Source of the DNA: Treponema sp.
GTDB lineage: Bacteria; Spirochaetota; Spirochaetia; Treponematales; Breznakiellaceae
Direction: 5' to 3'
DNA length: 64,000 bases
Assembly (NCBI GenBank): GCA_009777335.1
Contig: WRMC01000011.1
Coordinates: 1-64,000 of the forward strand
Positions 1 to 8,083 of this stretch are shown here, in pieces. Numbering within the stretch: position 1 is the first letter of the stretch; each line of letters opens with the position of its first letter. Both the position numbers and the translations under genes were made by a program. The notes beneath the pieces are model-generated. The model saw only the letters and a program-made list of their open reading frames with translations. It did not search any database and was not told the origin of the DNA.

Positions 1-226
1 GGTCTGTACGTATGGTTTTGGATGTCTTGCCGTTACGGCGGTTCTCAGTCTCTTTATCTCCGGCTTCACTTTTCTCATAACCCAGCTCTTCAGTTAGTTC
101 TGCCTCCATCATCCGTTCTATGAGGGCTTTGCTTAGCTGTTTCATGATACCATCTGGGCCGTAGAAATCGTCAGGCCCCTTGTAGTCTTTAAGCAGTTCG
201 TCTAGTATTTTTTTGTCAAATGCCAT
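1..226 (-). mobile_element. IS256-family (Mutator) transposase, N-terminal part, cut by window edge
   Basis: The first 75 residues of a protein read off the left edge of the window. The start is ATG at 226, preceded by a strong ribosome site (CTAAGGAGGG on the minus strand). The visible sequence contains ELTEELGYEKSE and NRRNGKTSKTIRTD, the N-terminal signature of IS256/Mutator DDE transposases. The DDE domain lies outside the window, so activity cannot be judged. The AT-rich leader at about 250-290, with TTTACACAAAATTAATTA on the plus strand, resembles the terminal repeat of this family, so the outer end of the element probably falls near 270-290. It lies 100 bp from the 3' end of a toxin-like gene. 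Confidence 0.85.
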
Positions 227-326
227 ACTTCCCTCCTTAGGTAGTATAGCGTTTTACACAAAATTAATTATAGGCCCCAAAGGGAAAATAATACATGGGA
301 CCAAGTAATCCCCACCAACTATAAAT

Positions 327-833
327 TTAAATACTATTTAAAGCAATTTTTTCATTCACTAACTCGCCTATAATTTGGGCAGGGGTTTTTTTTGTTGCCA
401 AGGCACGGGTCATTATGTAATCAGCTGTTGTTGGACTTAAAATGTCTAATAATTCACGTTGTCGTAAAAAGACATCTGGCCTATTGAAATCAACTTTGGG
501 AAGGGTATTGCTTAATTCCTCATCCAAAGCATCAGCTTCTTCTTCTGTCATTTCTGCCATATCATAGACCTCCTTAAATAGATGTCTTTTTTCATGTGGT
601 AAAAGACCCTTACGACATTTCATTGCATGAAAAACATTTATTCGATCGGCATCAATCCTATTATACATTACTTCAATGGGATTACCTCTAGTATCAAAGC
701 CGATAAGCAGATACTTATTGTCATAATCCTCTAATAAACCATTAGAGATAGGGTGAAGAAATGCCCATTCAATATCAGCTTCCGAAACACCATGTTTAAA
801 GGCTGATTTATTGAAGACAGTCCCGCCATCCAT
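327..833 (-). CDS. Toxin-antitoxin-like protein; toxin half and antitoxin half in one frame
   Basis: A 168-residue protein. Residues 1 to about 75 (FNKSAFKHGVSEADIEWAF, then YLLIGFDTRGNPIEVMYN and INVFHAMKCRKG) resemble small BrnT/RelE-like toxins that are usually stand-alone proteins of about 70-90 residues. Residues from about 92 (MAEMTEEEADALDEE) to the end look like the separate antitoxin that normally follows. The two are joined by about 15 residues (LLPHEKRHLFKEVYD). No strong ribosome site precedes the ATG at 833, so the start is uncertain; an internal start at the MAEM or MTEE methionine could release the antitoxin alone. It lies beside an IS256 end and another TA-like fragment. Family assignment is by remembered resemblance. 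Confidence 0.6.
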   Translation of the reverse strand: MDGGTVFNKSAFKHGVSEADIEWAFLHPISNGLLEDYDNKYLLIGFDTRGNPIEVMYNRIDADRINVFHAMKCRKGLLPHEKRHLFKEVYDMAEMTEEEADALDEELSNTLPKVDFNRPDVFLRQRELLDILSPTTADYIMTRALATKKTPAQIIGELVNEKIALNSI

Positions 834-893
834 AATATAAGGATATCTATAAAATTACCATTTTTCAAGCTATATCTTATAGTAATTATTTAT

Positions 894-934
894 TAATATA
901 GTATGGTACTATATATTGGTACCATACTATATTA
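894..934. repeat. Perfect 16-bp inverted repeat, 9-nt spacer
   Basis: The arms TAATATAGTATGGTAC (894-909) and GTACCATACTATATTA (919-934) are exact reverse complements. The element lies between the toxin-antitoxin-like gene on the minus strand, which starts at 833, and the coupled small frames on the plus strand. It has no adjacent T-run, so an operator for the divergent genes is as likely as a terminator. Confidence 0.8.
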
Positions 935-935
935 A

Positions 936-1058
936 TTTAAATTTTCTATTTTTTGGAACACCGTTCAGAAAAATACATATTATCCAAGTGGAGATTTTGG
1001 AGAAATACCTGATGAATTGTTGACATGCTCGAAAAATATTGTTTACCGTATCATATGA
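936..1058 (+). pseudogene. 40-codon open fragment coupled to the RHH gene
   Basis: An open frame running from a TAA (933-935) to a TGA (1056-1058) with no convincing start. The end reads YYPSGDFGEIPDELLTCSKN. I do not recognise the family. Its stop overlaps the ATG of the next small gene as ATGA, the usual arrangement for translational coupling in toxin-antitoxin pairs. This suggests the 3' end of a lost or degraded partner gene. It could also be chance open sequence in AT-rich DNA. Confidence 0.3.
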
Positions 1059-1186
1059 AGGTAACCATAGATATTGATGATGAGCTAATCAACGAAATAA
1101 AAACTTATACTAATAGTTCAACTATTACTGAATCTATTACAGTTGCCTTAAAAGATTGTATAGATACTTACCAAATAAAAAAGTAA
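1055..1186 (+). CDS. Small ribbon-helix-helix antitoxin-like protein (43 aa)
   Basis: A 43-residue protein beginning MKVTIDIDDELINEI with a TITESITVALKDCID helix. This is the strand-helix-helix layout of VapB-type antitoxins (compare the usual TxIDIDDxLLxEA). It would bind operator DNA and neutralise a partner toxin. No VapC-like PIN gene follows in the next 160 bp; the next element is the terminator of the outer-membrane gene, so this looks like an orphan. A longer reading from ATG 1025 adds ten residues that do not belong to the fold. The ATGA overlap with the fragment upstream favours the start at 1055. Confidence 0.55.
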   Translation: MKVTIDIDDELINEIKTYTNSSTITESITVALKDCIDTYQIKK

Positions 1187-1294
1187 AACTTGGGAATCAC
1201 TCAAAACCCTAATCTTATCAAAGATAGCTTCAAAATTCGAAAAATCAATAGAACCTTGTAATAATACAAGAAATAGGCCTCACGCCCCCACCCC

Positions 1295-1323
1295 AAAAAA
1301 AAACCGGCCCCGAATGGGGCCGG
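1295..1323 (-). terminator. Rho-independent terminator for the outer-membrane protein gene
   Basis: The stem CCGGCCCC/GGGGCCGG (1304-1311 with 1316-1323) has a 4-nt loop and is followed, in the minus-strand direction, by nine U residues (plus-strand A run 1295-1303). It lies 28 bp past the stop at 1351. Confidence 0.9.
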
Positions 1324-1350
1324 CTTTCTTAAGTCTTCTTAGCTTACTTC

Positions 1351-2664
1351 TTAGAAGCTGACCTGCATGTCAATGTAGATCATGTTGCGGAGCCTGGTGC
1401 CCTTGTAATCCTTGGGGAAAAGGCCTTTGCCTTCGTCGTTCTGTTCTTTACTCATGTCGTAGGACATGGTGTAACCGAACTCAATCCAGGACCTGGTCAT
1501 GTTCACCCTAAGACTGGGGGCAATAGATAAGCCCATGGCGTACTTGTTCATCCCTTGTTGTGAAGTTGGATTTACAGTCATCCCAGTACCGACAGTATCC
1601 CAACCCCTTCTGAAGTTAGTGCTGGGCTGTCCATTCATGATAAAACCCGCGTCAAGACGGGGCACTAGGGAATCTATGGTGTATTGAACATGGGCAGCAA
1701 AGGCGAGTATGGGGGCATATTCTTCAAAGCCCTTATCTTCACCAGTGTCCACACCTAATAAGAAGGATTGCCTGGCCCGCAGTGCCGCATTAAGGTCACC
1801 ACTGGTATACTCTACCCTCTGACCAATTTTAAGGTCGGTCCAATCGCCGTTACCGTTGTTGTCTTTCTTCATCATTTTGTGATCCATGTTTTCAAGAGCA
1901 AAGTCAACGGCTAGCCTGGAAATACCAAGGTCAGCAAGGGCAAGGACGTTTACGCCAGCGGCAATGTCCCATTTACCATCTTGAGCTGCATCACCCATTG
2001 CATAGGGATTATTTTCGGCATGATAGGTTCCGCCAAAACCAAAGGGTGCACCATAATTAGTGCGGAATGTTACAGCACTCGAAAAGAGGTCGGGCATCCT
2101 GTAAAATGCTCCAAATCCCAACCATGTTCTTTCTACTTCCCTGAGAGAATAGGTATGACCAGCACCAAAGCCTTTAATATTGGCACCAATCAGTACATCA
2201 TCATTCCCTAATGGTCTTACTAAAACACCAAAGGTTGCTCCACCACCAGCAAGGAGATCATAACTGGTATCAATACCACCCATGGTACCAAAACCGCCAG
2301 GACCGTTCCGGCCGCCTACTACCTGAACCATTCTATCAAGGAAATAAATGAATCCATAAAATGATTCGGCACGAAGAGCAGGATTAACTGCACCATCGTC
2401 TTGGACACGCATCTGCATCTCAAACCGTACACCTGCAACACCATCATCGGTATTGAAGGTACCATTGAGGGTAAGACGACCAGGGTGTTCTGCGATGCCA
2501 GAACCCATATTAACTGTGGGCTTAAATGCATCACCCTTAGCATCTTCCCCATCTTGGAACCGCAGGTCCATACCGGTCCTGACGTTCCCCGAGAAGGTAA
2601 GACTTTGGGCAAATAATCCCCCTGCTACTGCAAGGACTAAAAGAATAATGAGAGCTTTCTTCAT
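1351..2664 (-). CDS. Spirochaete outer-membrane beta-barrel (porin-like) protein
   Basis: 437 residues with a clear signal peptide (MKKALIILLVLAVAGGLFAQ, cleavage after Gln20). Alternating-hydrophobicity strands rich in Gly and aromatic residues follow, ending in aromatic FIDMQVSF-like sequence (MIYIDMQVSF) with the C-terminal Phe expected of BAM-inserted barrels. It was probably exported by Sec and assembled as a porin or adhesin. I recognise a treponemal outer-membrane protein type but no named gene. It stands alone between a TA-like region and the broken recombinase, with its own strong terminator. No good ribosome site is visible at 2664, yet the signal peptide begins exactly there. Confidence 0.75.
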   Translation of the reverse strand: MKKALIILLVLAVAGGLFAQSLTFSGNVRTGMDLRFQDGEDAKGDAFKPTVNMGSGIAEHPGRLTLNGTFNTDDGVAGVRFEMQMRVQDDGAVNPALRAESFYGFIYFLDRMVQVVGGRNGPGGFGTMGGIDTSYDLLAGGGATFGVLVRPLGNDDVLIGANIKGFGAGHTYSLREVERTWLGFGAFYRMPDLFSSAVTFRTNYGAPFGFGGTYHAENNPYAMGDAAQDGKWDIAAGVNVLALADLGISRLAVDFALENMDHKMMKKDNNGNGDWTDLKIGQRVEYTSGDLNAALRARQSFLLGVDTGEDKGFEEYAPILAFAAHVQYTIDSLVPRLDAGFIMNGQPSTNFRRGWDTVGTGMTVNPTSQQGMNKYAMGLSIAPSLRVNMTRSWIEFGYTMSYDMSKEQNDEGKGLFPKDYKGTRLRNMIYIDMQVSF

Positions 2665-2723
2665 TTAAGAAAGCTCATCACTACCTAGATCGTGGCCCTG
2701 TAAGGAATTAGCTTGCCCAAAAT

Positions 2724-2748
2724 TTTTGACACACAAAATTGACACACC
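2724..2748. repeat. Repeat flanking the recombinase, 3' copy
   Basis: The 25-bp segment TTTTGACACACAAAATTGAC plus ACACC matches 20 of 25 bases of the segment at 3914-3938, in the same orientation, on the other side of the recombinase gene. Each copy itself contains a doubled TTgACACAC (or TTTAACACA) motif with a 13-bp step. It may be a recombinase binding site; inferred only from position and repetition. Confidence 0.6.
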
Positions 2749-2753
2749 GGTTT

Positions 2754-3899
2754 TTACCGGAAAAGTGAGACCTCGATTACCGCCAGGGCCCTTCGGGCTT
2801 CCTTTAGGAGTTCCTTTTCGCCCCGTTTGTCCTTATGGTTGTACCTCTCGCTGACCTTTCTGTTTACCTTGTGGCCCATAAAAAGTTCTTCTATGTCACC
2901 CAGGTTGTACAGATTCAGCATGGTTTTGTAGAAATGCCTGCCCGAATAGAAAGAAATGTTATGTTCAATCAAATCTTCGAGGGTTTTTCCCAGCAAAGCT
3001 CCCATATAAATGTGGGCTTTTTTGGTGGTCTTAAAAATTCTATCCTTTTCGGACTTTACAAAGAGGTAATTTTCCTCCGTAAGGCGGTGTTCCTGGATCC
3101 AAACCAGGAGATCCTTCAATAGTTTCCCGTGCAGGGGCACTGTTCGGACTCCGCTGGGGGTTTTGCTCTTTCCTATGTTCAGAAAGGCCACATCATCCCT
3201 TAGAATGATGTCCCCTGGGGTTAGGTTTTGGATTTCACTGTTCCGTAGGCCCGTCGAATAGATAAGGGCACAAAGGAGGTAGGACTTCTTGTCTTCCCAG
3301 GGGGTTTTAAAAATTCATTTCAGTTCTTCTATGGAGTAGCAGCCCCGGATTTTGTTGCTCAAGCCCCTAAGGGAGGCTATGTCCTTCATGATATTGATGT
3401 CAATAACACCGGTCATGAATAAATGACTAAAAATGGCCTTTATTCCCCCTATCTGGCGGTTAATTGACTGGGATAAGAGGCCCTTTTCCATCAGAAGATG
3501 GTTCTGAAAGCGGCTCATGGTGACGGGTTTAATGTCCTTAAAGTCCCGTATGTTGTTCCTCCTTAGGTAGGGGATAAAGGCGTTCACCACAAAGCCATGC
3601 AGGACCTTTCGGGATGTATCATTAAGCTTTCGGCCCCTGGCGGTATCAATGGCCAAATAGGGGCTGTCGGGCCGGTAGTAGTTCCGTAACACGCTGTAAA
3701 GGACCTTTCCTCCCTTGGTATTAAAGTACCGGTTTAAGATTCTTTCCTTATTCGCCTTTGCAAACTGTTCTGCCTCCTTTAAATTGTCTGTTTTGGTACT
3801 CCATTGGGAAGGTATCATCTTATTATCCTTAAAATAACGGACATAATAGACTTTTCCCTTTTTCCCGTACCGGGCAACCACACTGTACTCCTGTCTCAT
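2754..3899 (-). pseudogene. Tyrosine recombinase/integrase split by an in-frame TGA
   Basis: One reading frame encodes an integrase of about 380 residues, interrupted by TGA at 3315-3317 (after CYSIEELK). The start is ATG 3899, behind GGAGGTATGGC. The N-terminal part (residues 1-194) has the arm and core-binding helices. After the stop the same frame continues with the catalytic domain: the first Arg in STGLRNSEIQNL, the second-Arg region YSGRH, then LFMGHK and the likely nucleophile Tyr in RYNHKD. No frameshift is needed; one base change, for example from TGG, would explain the damage. It would have cut and rejoined DNA at att sites. The related repeats on both sides fit a small integrated element. 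The TGA is treated as a nonsense mutation; selenocysteine is unlikely here. Confidence 0.85.
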
Positions 3900-3913
3900 G
3901 CCATACCTCCATA

Positions 3914-3938
3914 ATTTAACACACAAATTTAACACATC
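3914..3938. repeat. Repeat flanking the recombinase, 5' copy
   Basis: ATTTAACACACAAATTTAAC plus ACATC, 20/25 identical to 2724-2748 and in the same orientation. It lies just upstream of the recombinase start and 5 bp before the likely acetate kinase promoter. Confidence 0.6.
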
Positions 3939-3942
3939 TTTC

Positions 3943-3971
3943 TTGTCTTAATGTTTTCTGTATGCTAAACT
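3943..3971 (+). promoter_or_regulatory. Likely sigma70 promoter of ackA
   Basis: TTGTCT (3943-3948), a 17-bp spacer and TAAACT (3966-3971), 38 bp before the chosen ATG at 4010. Both hexamers are imperfect, so this is a sequence-based guess. Confidence 0.45.
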
Positions 3972-4009
3972 ATCTTCGGCTATCAGTTACAATTAATGTG
4001 AGGTTTACC

Positions 4010-5347
4010 ATGGTTATTTTGACCCTTAATTGCGGTTCTTCTTCGGCTAAATATCAGGTCTATGACTGGGAGCATAAGGATGTTCTGGCGGTGGGCAATG
4101 TAGAAAAGGTCACCCAGGGGGGCTCTTTTATCAGCCACAGGGCCAAGGGCAAGGATGAATATACGGCCAACCACGACTGTCCCACCCATACCGAGGCGGT
4201 GGACCTCATCATAAAAACCCTCACCGACCCTGCCATTGGGGTGATCAGCGACATGAATGTTATTAAATCGGTCGGTCACCGGGTGGTTCACGGGGGTGAT
4301 AAATTTACCAAAAGTGTAATCGTGGACAAAAAGGTCCTGGAGGGCTTCAACGAGATGATCGATATGAGTCCCCTCCATAACCCGGCCAATATTATGGGGA
4401 TAGAGGCGGCCCAAAAGATACTGCCCCAGGTTCCCCATTGTGCAGTGATGGATACGGCCTGGCACCAGACCATGCCGGCTTCATCCTACTTCTATGCGGT
4501 GCCCCAGGAATGGTACGAAAAGTACTCGGTCCGCCGTTATGGCTTCCATGGAACCAGTTTTTTGTACACCGCCAAGCGGGCGGCGGTCTTATTGGGGAAG
4601 GATCCCTTTAAAACGAACCTTATCATTGCCCATCTGGGGAATGGTTCTTCGATAAATGCGATAAAAGACGGCTGTTCTTTCGATACTTCCATGGGAATTA
4701 CTCCCCTGGAGGGTCTGGTAATGGGCACCCGCTCGGGCGATATGGACCCGGCTCTGCCCTTTTACGTGATGCGGAAAACCGGCATGAGTGCCGCCGATGT
4801 AGAAAGTGCCCTTAACCGAAAGTCCGGGCTTCTGGGTATCACCGGGTCCCTGACTGACCGGCGGGATATCGAAGCGGCGGTTCAGAAGGGGGACGCCCAG
4901 GCGGCCCTGGCCCAGGATATAGAGGCCCACCGTGTAAAAAAATATATCGGGGCCTACCAGGCTATTCTGGGCCAGGTTGATGCCCTGGTCCTGACCGCCG
5001 GGGTAGGGGAGTTTGCCCATTTCATGAGGAAGAAAATCCTCGAGGGTCTCGAGGGCATAGGCATAATTTATGATCCCAAAAAAAACGAGATGGCCCGGAC
5101 CCGGAACACCGAAACCCTCATTAGCAAGGCGGAATCTAAAATTCCTGTCTATGTCATCCCCACCGACGAAGAGCTGGTAATGACCGAAGATGCCTATGCT
5201 CTCATGGCCGGCACCTACGAAGTGCATACTAATTTTACCTACACCTTCCAGCAGAAGGATTATGTAAACAAAAGCCGGGCCCAGGGACTTATCCAGGAAC
5301 TGGCCAAGTCGCCGGAGCTAAAAGATATCATCGCCGTGCCAAAATAA
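4010..5347 (+). CDS. ackA: Acetate kinase
   Basis: Converts acetyl phosphate and ADP to acetate and ATP, the usual last energy-yielding step of sugar fermentation. Family motifs are all present: [13 protein letters not shown] at the N-terminus, [38 protein letters not shown] and [10 protein letters not shown]. With the ATG at 4010 the protein has 445 residues, longer than the usual roughly 400 because of a C-terminal extension ending in [15 protein letters not shown]. An upstream ATG at 3962 would add 16 residues that do not match the family and would overlap the promoter. No phosphotransacetylase gene is nearby. The next gene begins 20 bp downstream, so the three genes to 7337 may form one transcript. 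Confidence 0.95.
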   Translation: MVILTLNCGSSSAKYQVYDWEHKDVLAVGNVEKVTQGGSFISHRAKGKDEYTANHDCPTHTEAVDLIIKTLTDPAIGVISDMNVIKSVGHRVVHGGDKFTKSVIVDKKVLEGFNEMIDMSPLHNPANIMGIEAAQKILPQVPHCAVMDTAWHQTMPASSYFYAVPQEWYEKYSVRRYGFHGTSFLYTAKRAAVLLGKDPFKTNLIIAHLGNGSSINAIKDGCSFDTSMGITPLEGLVMGTRSGDMDPALPFYVMRKTGMSAADVESALNRKSGLLGITGSLTDRRDIEAAVQKGDAQAALAQDIEAHRVKKYIGAYQAILGQVDALVLTAGVGEFAHFMRKKILEGLEGIGIIYDPKKNEMARTRNTETLISKAESKIPVYVIPTDEELVMTEDAYALMAGTYEVHTNFTYTFQQKDYVNKSRAQGLIQELAKSPELKDIIAVPK

Positions 5348-5367
5348 GGTTCTTGTAAGGAAGCAGC

Positions 5368-6453
5368 ATGGCCGCCAATGAAATTGACATACTCTGCATA
5401 GGGAACGCCCTGGTGGATGTCTACGCCCAAAACTCCGGGCGTCTGGATCTTCGCTTTGGTCTAACAGAGCCGGTTCAGCATGTGGATATTAATAAAATTA
5501 GAGACATCCTCCTGGTCCTTCCGGAGCTTAGCATGGTTTCCGGGGGCGGGGCAGCCAATGTGGCCAAGATTGCGGGGCTCCTAAACACCAAGGCCCACTT
5601 TACCGGATCCATAGGCAGGGACAAGCAGGGTGGGGAGGGTACTGCCTCGGCGGACCGTATAGGCCGCTTCTTCGAGAATGAACTGCACAATGCGGGGGTA
5701 AAGCTGCGGCTTTCATTAAAAGAGTCACCCACCGGGATATGTCTGGTCCTCGGGAGCGGCGATGATCATTCCTGCGTTGCCGCCGCCCCTTCGGCGGCCC
5801 TGGAGCTAAGCCCCGAAGACATCGCCGAAGAGGATATACAAAAAGCCAATGTCATGGTCATCGATGGTTACATGCTCGAAAGGCAGAATCTTATTGAGCA
5901 CCTCTTTACCCTGGCAGACCGTTACGGCACCGTGGTGGCCCTGGACTTAAGTTCCCAGGCTGTGGCCCGCCAGTTTGCTCCCCTCATTTATGACTACGCC
6001 AGGCGTTATTCGGTAATTCTTTTCATGAACGAAGAAGAGGCTGCCGCCTTTTACGCTGAGCTACTCCGGCTTAACCTCATAACAGAAAAAGCCGATGCCG
6101 ATTCCTTTTTTCTGGATCTTACCAAGAAGGACCACCTTTCATCGGACCCGGAATCTATGGAGCCCCGCTGGGGCTTCCCCATCATTTTAATTAAGCTTGG
6201 TCCCCGGGGCTCCCTCTGCATAGCCGAGGGCACTTTGTATAGGGCAGACACCAGGGCGGTGATTCCCCTGGAAACCACCGGGGCCGGCGATGCCTTTTGT
6301 GCGGCCTTCCTGGCTGCCTGGGTGCGATCTTTTTCTCTTTCCGAATGTGCCGCCTTTGGGAACAGGGCCGGGTCCCTCGTCCTTGACGGAGCCGGCACCA
6401 TGGTGGACAAGAAAAAACTGCGGACCCTGTCCCGGCAGCTTGTAAAGCCCTAG
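5368..6453 (+). CDS. PfkB-family kinase, adenosine kinase-like
   Basis: 361 residues of the ribokinase/PfkB fold. The N-terminal nucleoside/sugar-binding signature is GNALVDVYA, followed by SGGGAANVAKIAGLL and FTGSIGRDKQGG. The C-terminal ATP/anion-hole motif is ETTGAGDAFCAAF, whose Asp acts as the catalytic base. The arrangement resembles bacterial adenosine kinases more than fructokinases, but substrate cannot be fixed from sequence alone. It lies 20 bp after ackA and 8 bp before the PHP phosphatase gene, suggesting an operon. Confidence 0.8.
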   Translation: MAANEIDILCIGNALVDVYAQNSGRLDLRFGLTEPVQHVDINKIRDILLVLPELSMVSGGGAANVAKIAGLLNTKAHFTGSIGRDKQGGEGTASADRIGRFFENELHNAGVKLRLSLKESPTGICLVLGSGDDHSCVAAAPSAALELSPEDIAEEDIQKANVMVIDGYMLERQNLIEHLFTLADRYGTVVALDLSSQAVARQFAPLIYDYARRYSVILFMNEEEAAAFYAELLRLNLITEKADADSFFLDLTKKDHLSSDPESMEPRWGFPIILIKLGPRGSLCIAEGTLYRADTRAVIPLETTGAGDAFCAAFLAAWVRSFSLSECAAFGNRAGSLVLDGAGTMVDKKKLRTLSRQLVKP

Positions 6454-6461
6454 GAGTTCCC

Positions 6462-7337
6462 ATGTCCCTTGCCTGTATTCATGTACATACCAGCTTTTGC
6501 GACGGCCAGGATGATGTAGAAACCTGTTGCCGCTCGGCTTACCAAAAGGGGCTTGCCTCTTTGGGTTTTAGCGCCCACGCTCCGGTAGAAAAAAAGACGG
6601 GAATTAAAAGCTCCTGGAATCTTCTGGAAAAGGATCTGGAACCTTATCTACAGGAGGTACGGAAGGCCCAGAAACGCTGGAAGGATAAGCTGATCATTTT
6701 TCTGGGCCTGGAGGTGGATTATATCTCCGGCCTTATGGGGCCCGCCGACCGGGACTACCATGAAATGGGCCTGGACTATATCATCGCCGGGGTTCATTAT
6801 CTTGTTCCCCCCCGGGGGCCCCCCTTTACGGTGGACAATAGCCGCGAAAAGGTGGAGCAGGGCCTAAAGGAAGGATACGGCGGAGATGCCCTGGCCATGA
6901 CTGGGGCCTACTATGCCGCACTGGGGGACCTTATTAACTCCGGGGGTTTTGACCTTTTGGTGCACCCGGATCTGGTCAAAAAAAATAATGGGGGGAATTA
7001 TTTTTTCTCCGAAGAAGATGAAGGGTACATCCGGCAGCGTTCTGCCATTCCCCCCCTTCTGGCCCAAGAGGGCATCCCCGCCGAGGTAAATACGGGGGGA
7101 ATGATACGGCAGAAAATACATGATTGTTACCCCTCGGCCCCCTTTTTAAGGCAGTTCCGGGAATGCTCTGTCCCCATGGTGATCAATTCCGACGCCCATA
7201 AGGCAGAAGATCTGGACGGCTACTATAATGAGGCAATTAGGGCCATGACAGAGGCAGGCTATACCGAGACCCTGATCTTTGGGGGCCGTGAAGAGGGCCG
7301 TCCCCTATGGAGGCCCATCACCTTAGGGAGCCCTTAG
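6462..7337 (+). CDS. PHP-domain phosphatase, histidinol-phosphatase (HisK) type
   Basis: 291 residues. The PHP metal-binding motifs are HVHTSFCDG near the N-terminus, LGLEVDYISG, the VHPDLV motif and NSDAHKAEDL near the C-terminus. HisK-type members dephosphorylate histidinol phosphate, but many PHP proteins act on other phosphoesters and no other his gene is present here. The start is ATG 6462, 8 bp after the kinase stop. The stop overlaps by 4 bp the stop of the convergent DksA-like gene. Confidence 0.75.
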   Translation: MSLACIHVHTSFCDGQDDVETCCRSAYQKGLASLGFSAHAPVEKKTGIKSSWNLLEKDLEPYLQEVRKAQKRWKDKLIIFLGLEVDYISGLMGPADRDYHEMGLDYIIAGVHYLVPPRGPPFTVDNSREKVEQGLKEGYGGDALAMTGAYYAALGDLINSGGFDLLVHPDLVKKNNGGNYFFSEEDEGYIRQRSAIPPLLAQEGIPAEVNTGGMIRQKIHDCYPSAPFLRQFRECSVPMVINSDAHKAEDLDGYYNEAIRAMTEAGYTETLIFGGREEGRPLWRPITLGSP

Positions 7338-7711
7338 CGGTTTCTTTTTTCTTCGGCGCTTTTACAATCTATGCACATCAGGGCATAGGGAATGGCCTCT
7401 AGCCTTTCCCGGGGAATTTTTTTATTGCACCGTATACAGAGGCCGTATTTTCCCTGTTGGATCCTGTTAAGGGCCATGTCTATCATCCTAAGCCGGCGTA
7501 CTTCCTGGGAGCCGATGGCTTCTATCATCTTGCGATCTATATCGTCGGAGGCCACATCGGCGAGATCCTTGGGATCCATGGCATCTACTATCTCCTGGAA
7601 GTCCTCATTGCTGGCCACCAGGTTGGTGTAGATTTCCTTTTTTTGTTCGGACAGGGATTTTTCGATTTTGGCTACAAATTCACGCTCTTTGGCTGCCGCT
7701 GTTTTTGCCAT
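7334..7711 (-). CDS. DksA/TraR-family zinc-finger protein
   Basis: 125 residues. The N-terminal part is predicted helical coiled coil (AKEREFVAKIEKSLSEQKKE onward). The C-terminal C4 zinc finger reads CIRCNKKIPRERL then CIDCKSAEEK. Members bind the RNA polymerase secondary channel and tune rRNA and stress promoters, often with ppGpp. The acidic tip contains MDPKDLADVASDDID. The start ATG 7711 has the ribosome site GGAGGGAAT. It is divergent from infA. Confidence 0.85.
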   Translation of the reverse strand: MAKTAAAKEREFVAKIEKSLSEQKKEIYTNLVASNEDFQEIVDAMDPKDLADVASDDIDRKMIEAIGSQEVRRLRMIDMALNRIQQGKYGLCIRCNKKIPRERLEAIPYALMCIDCKSAEEKRNR

Positions 7712-7858
7712 ATTCCCTCCAAATATTTGATAATATCAGCGTACATTGCAGTATTCGGCTAGTTTTGTCAAGGGCTTTTTTTTGCCCCTGTGTACCCTGC
7801 CAGGGGGTTTTCCTTGGGGCTTAAACCGGGTATATTGGATACACAAAGAGGAGTGTTT

Positions 7859-8083
7859 GTGGCGAAAGAAGAAGCAATTGAAGTTGAAGGGGTAGTGCGG
7901 GAAGCATTGCCCAATACCATGTTCAGGGTAGAACTGGACAACCAAAAGGGGCATCTTATCCTGGCCCACCTTTCAGGAAAGATGCGGAAACACTACATCA
8001 GAATAGTCCCCGGAGACCGGGTGCGGATTGCCCTTTCCCCCTATGACCTCAGCCGGGGCCGCATCATTTACCGGGAACGCTAA
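7859..8083 (+). CDS. infA: Translation initiation factor IF-1
   Basis: 74 residues forming a single S1/OB-fold domain: [60 protein letters not shown]-1 occupies the ribosomal A site during initiation. The start is GTG 7859, with GAGGAG six bases upstream; a longer frame from ATG 7790 adds non-homologous residues. The stop overlaps by 3 bp the stop of the Smr gene on the opposite strand. Confidence 0.95.
   Translation: MAKEEAIEVEGVVREALPNTMFRVELDNQKGHLILAHLSGKMRKHYIRIVPGDRVRIALSPYDLSRGRIIYRER

Noticed and set aside
3315-3317. TGA as a selenocysteine codon in the recombinase
   Set aside because: The position lies in a linker with no redox motif and I see no clear SECIS-like hairpin directly after it.
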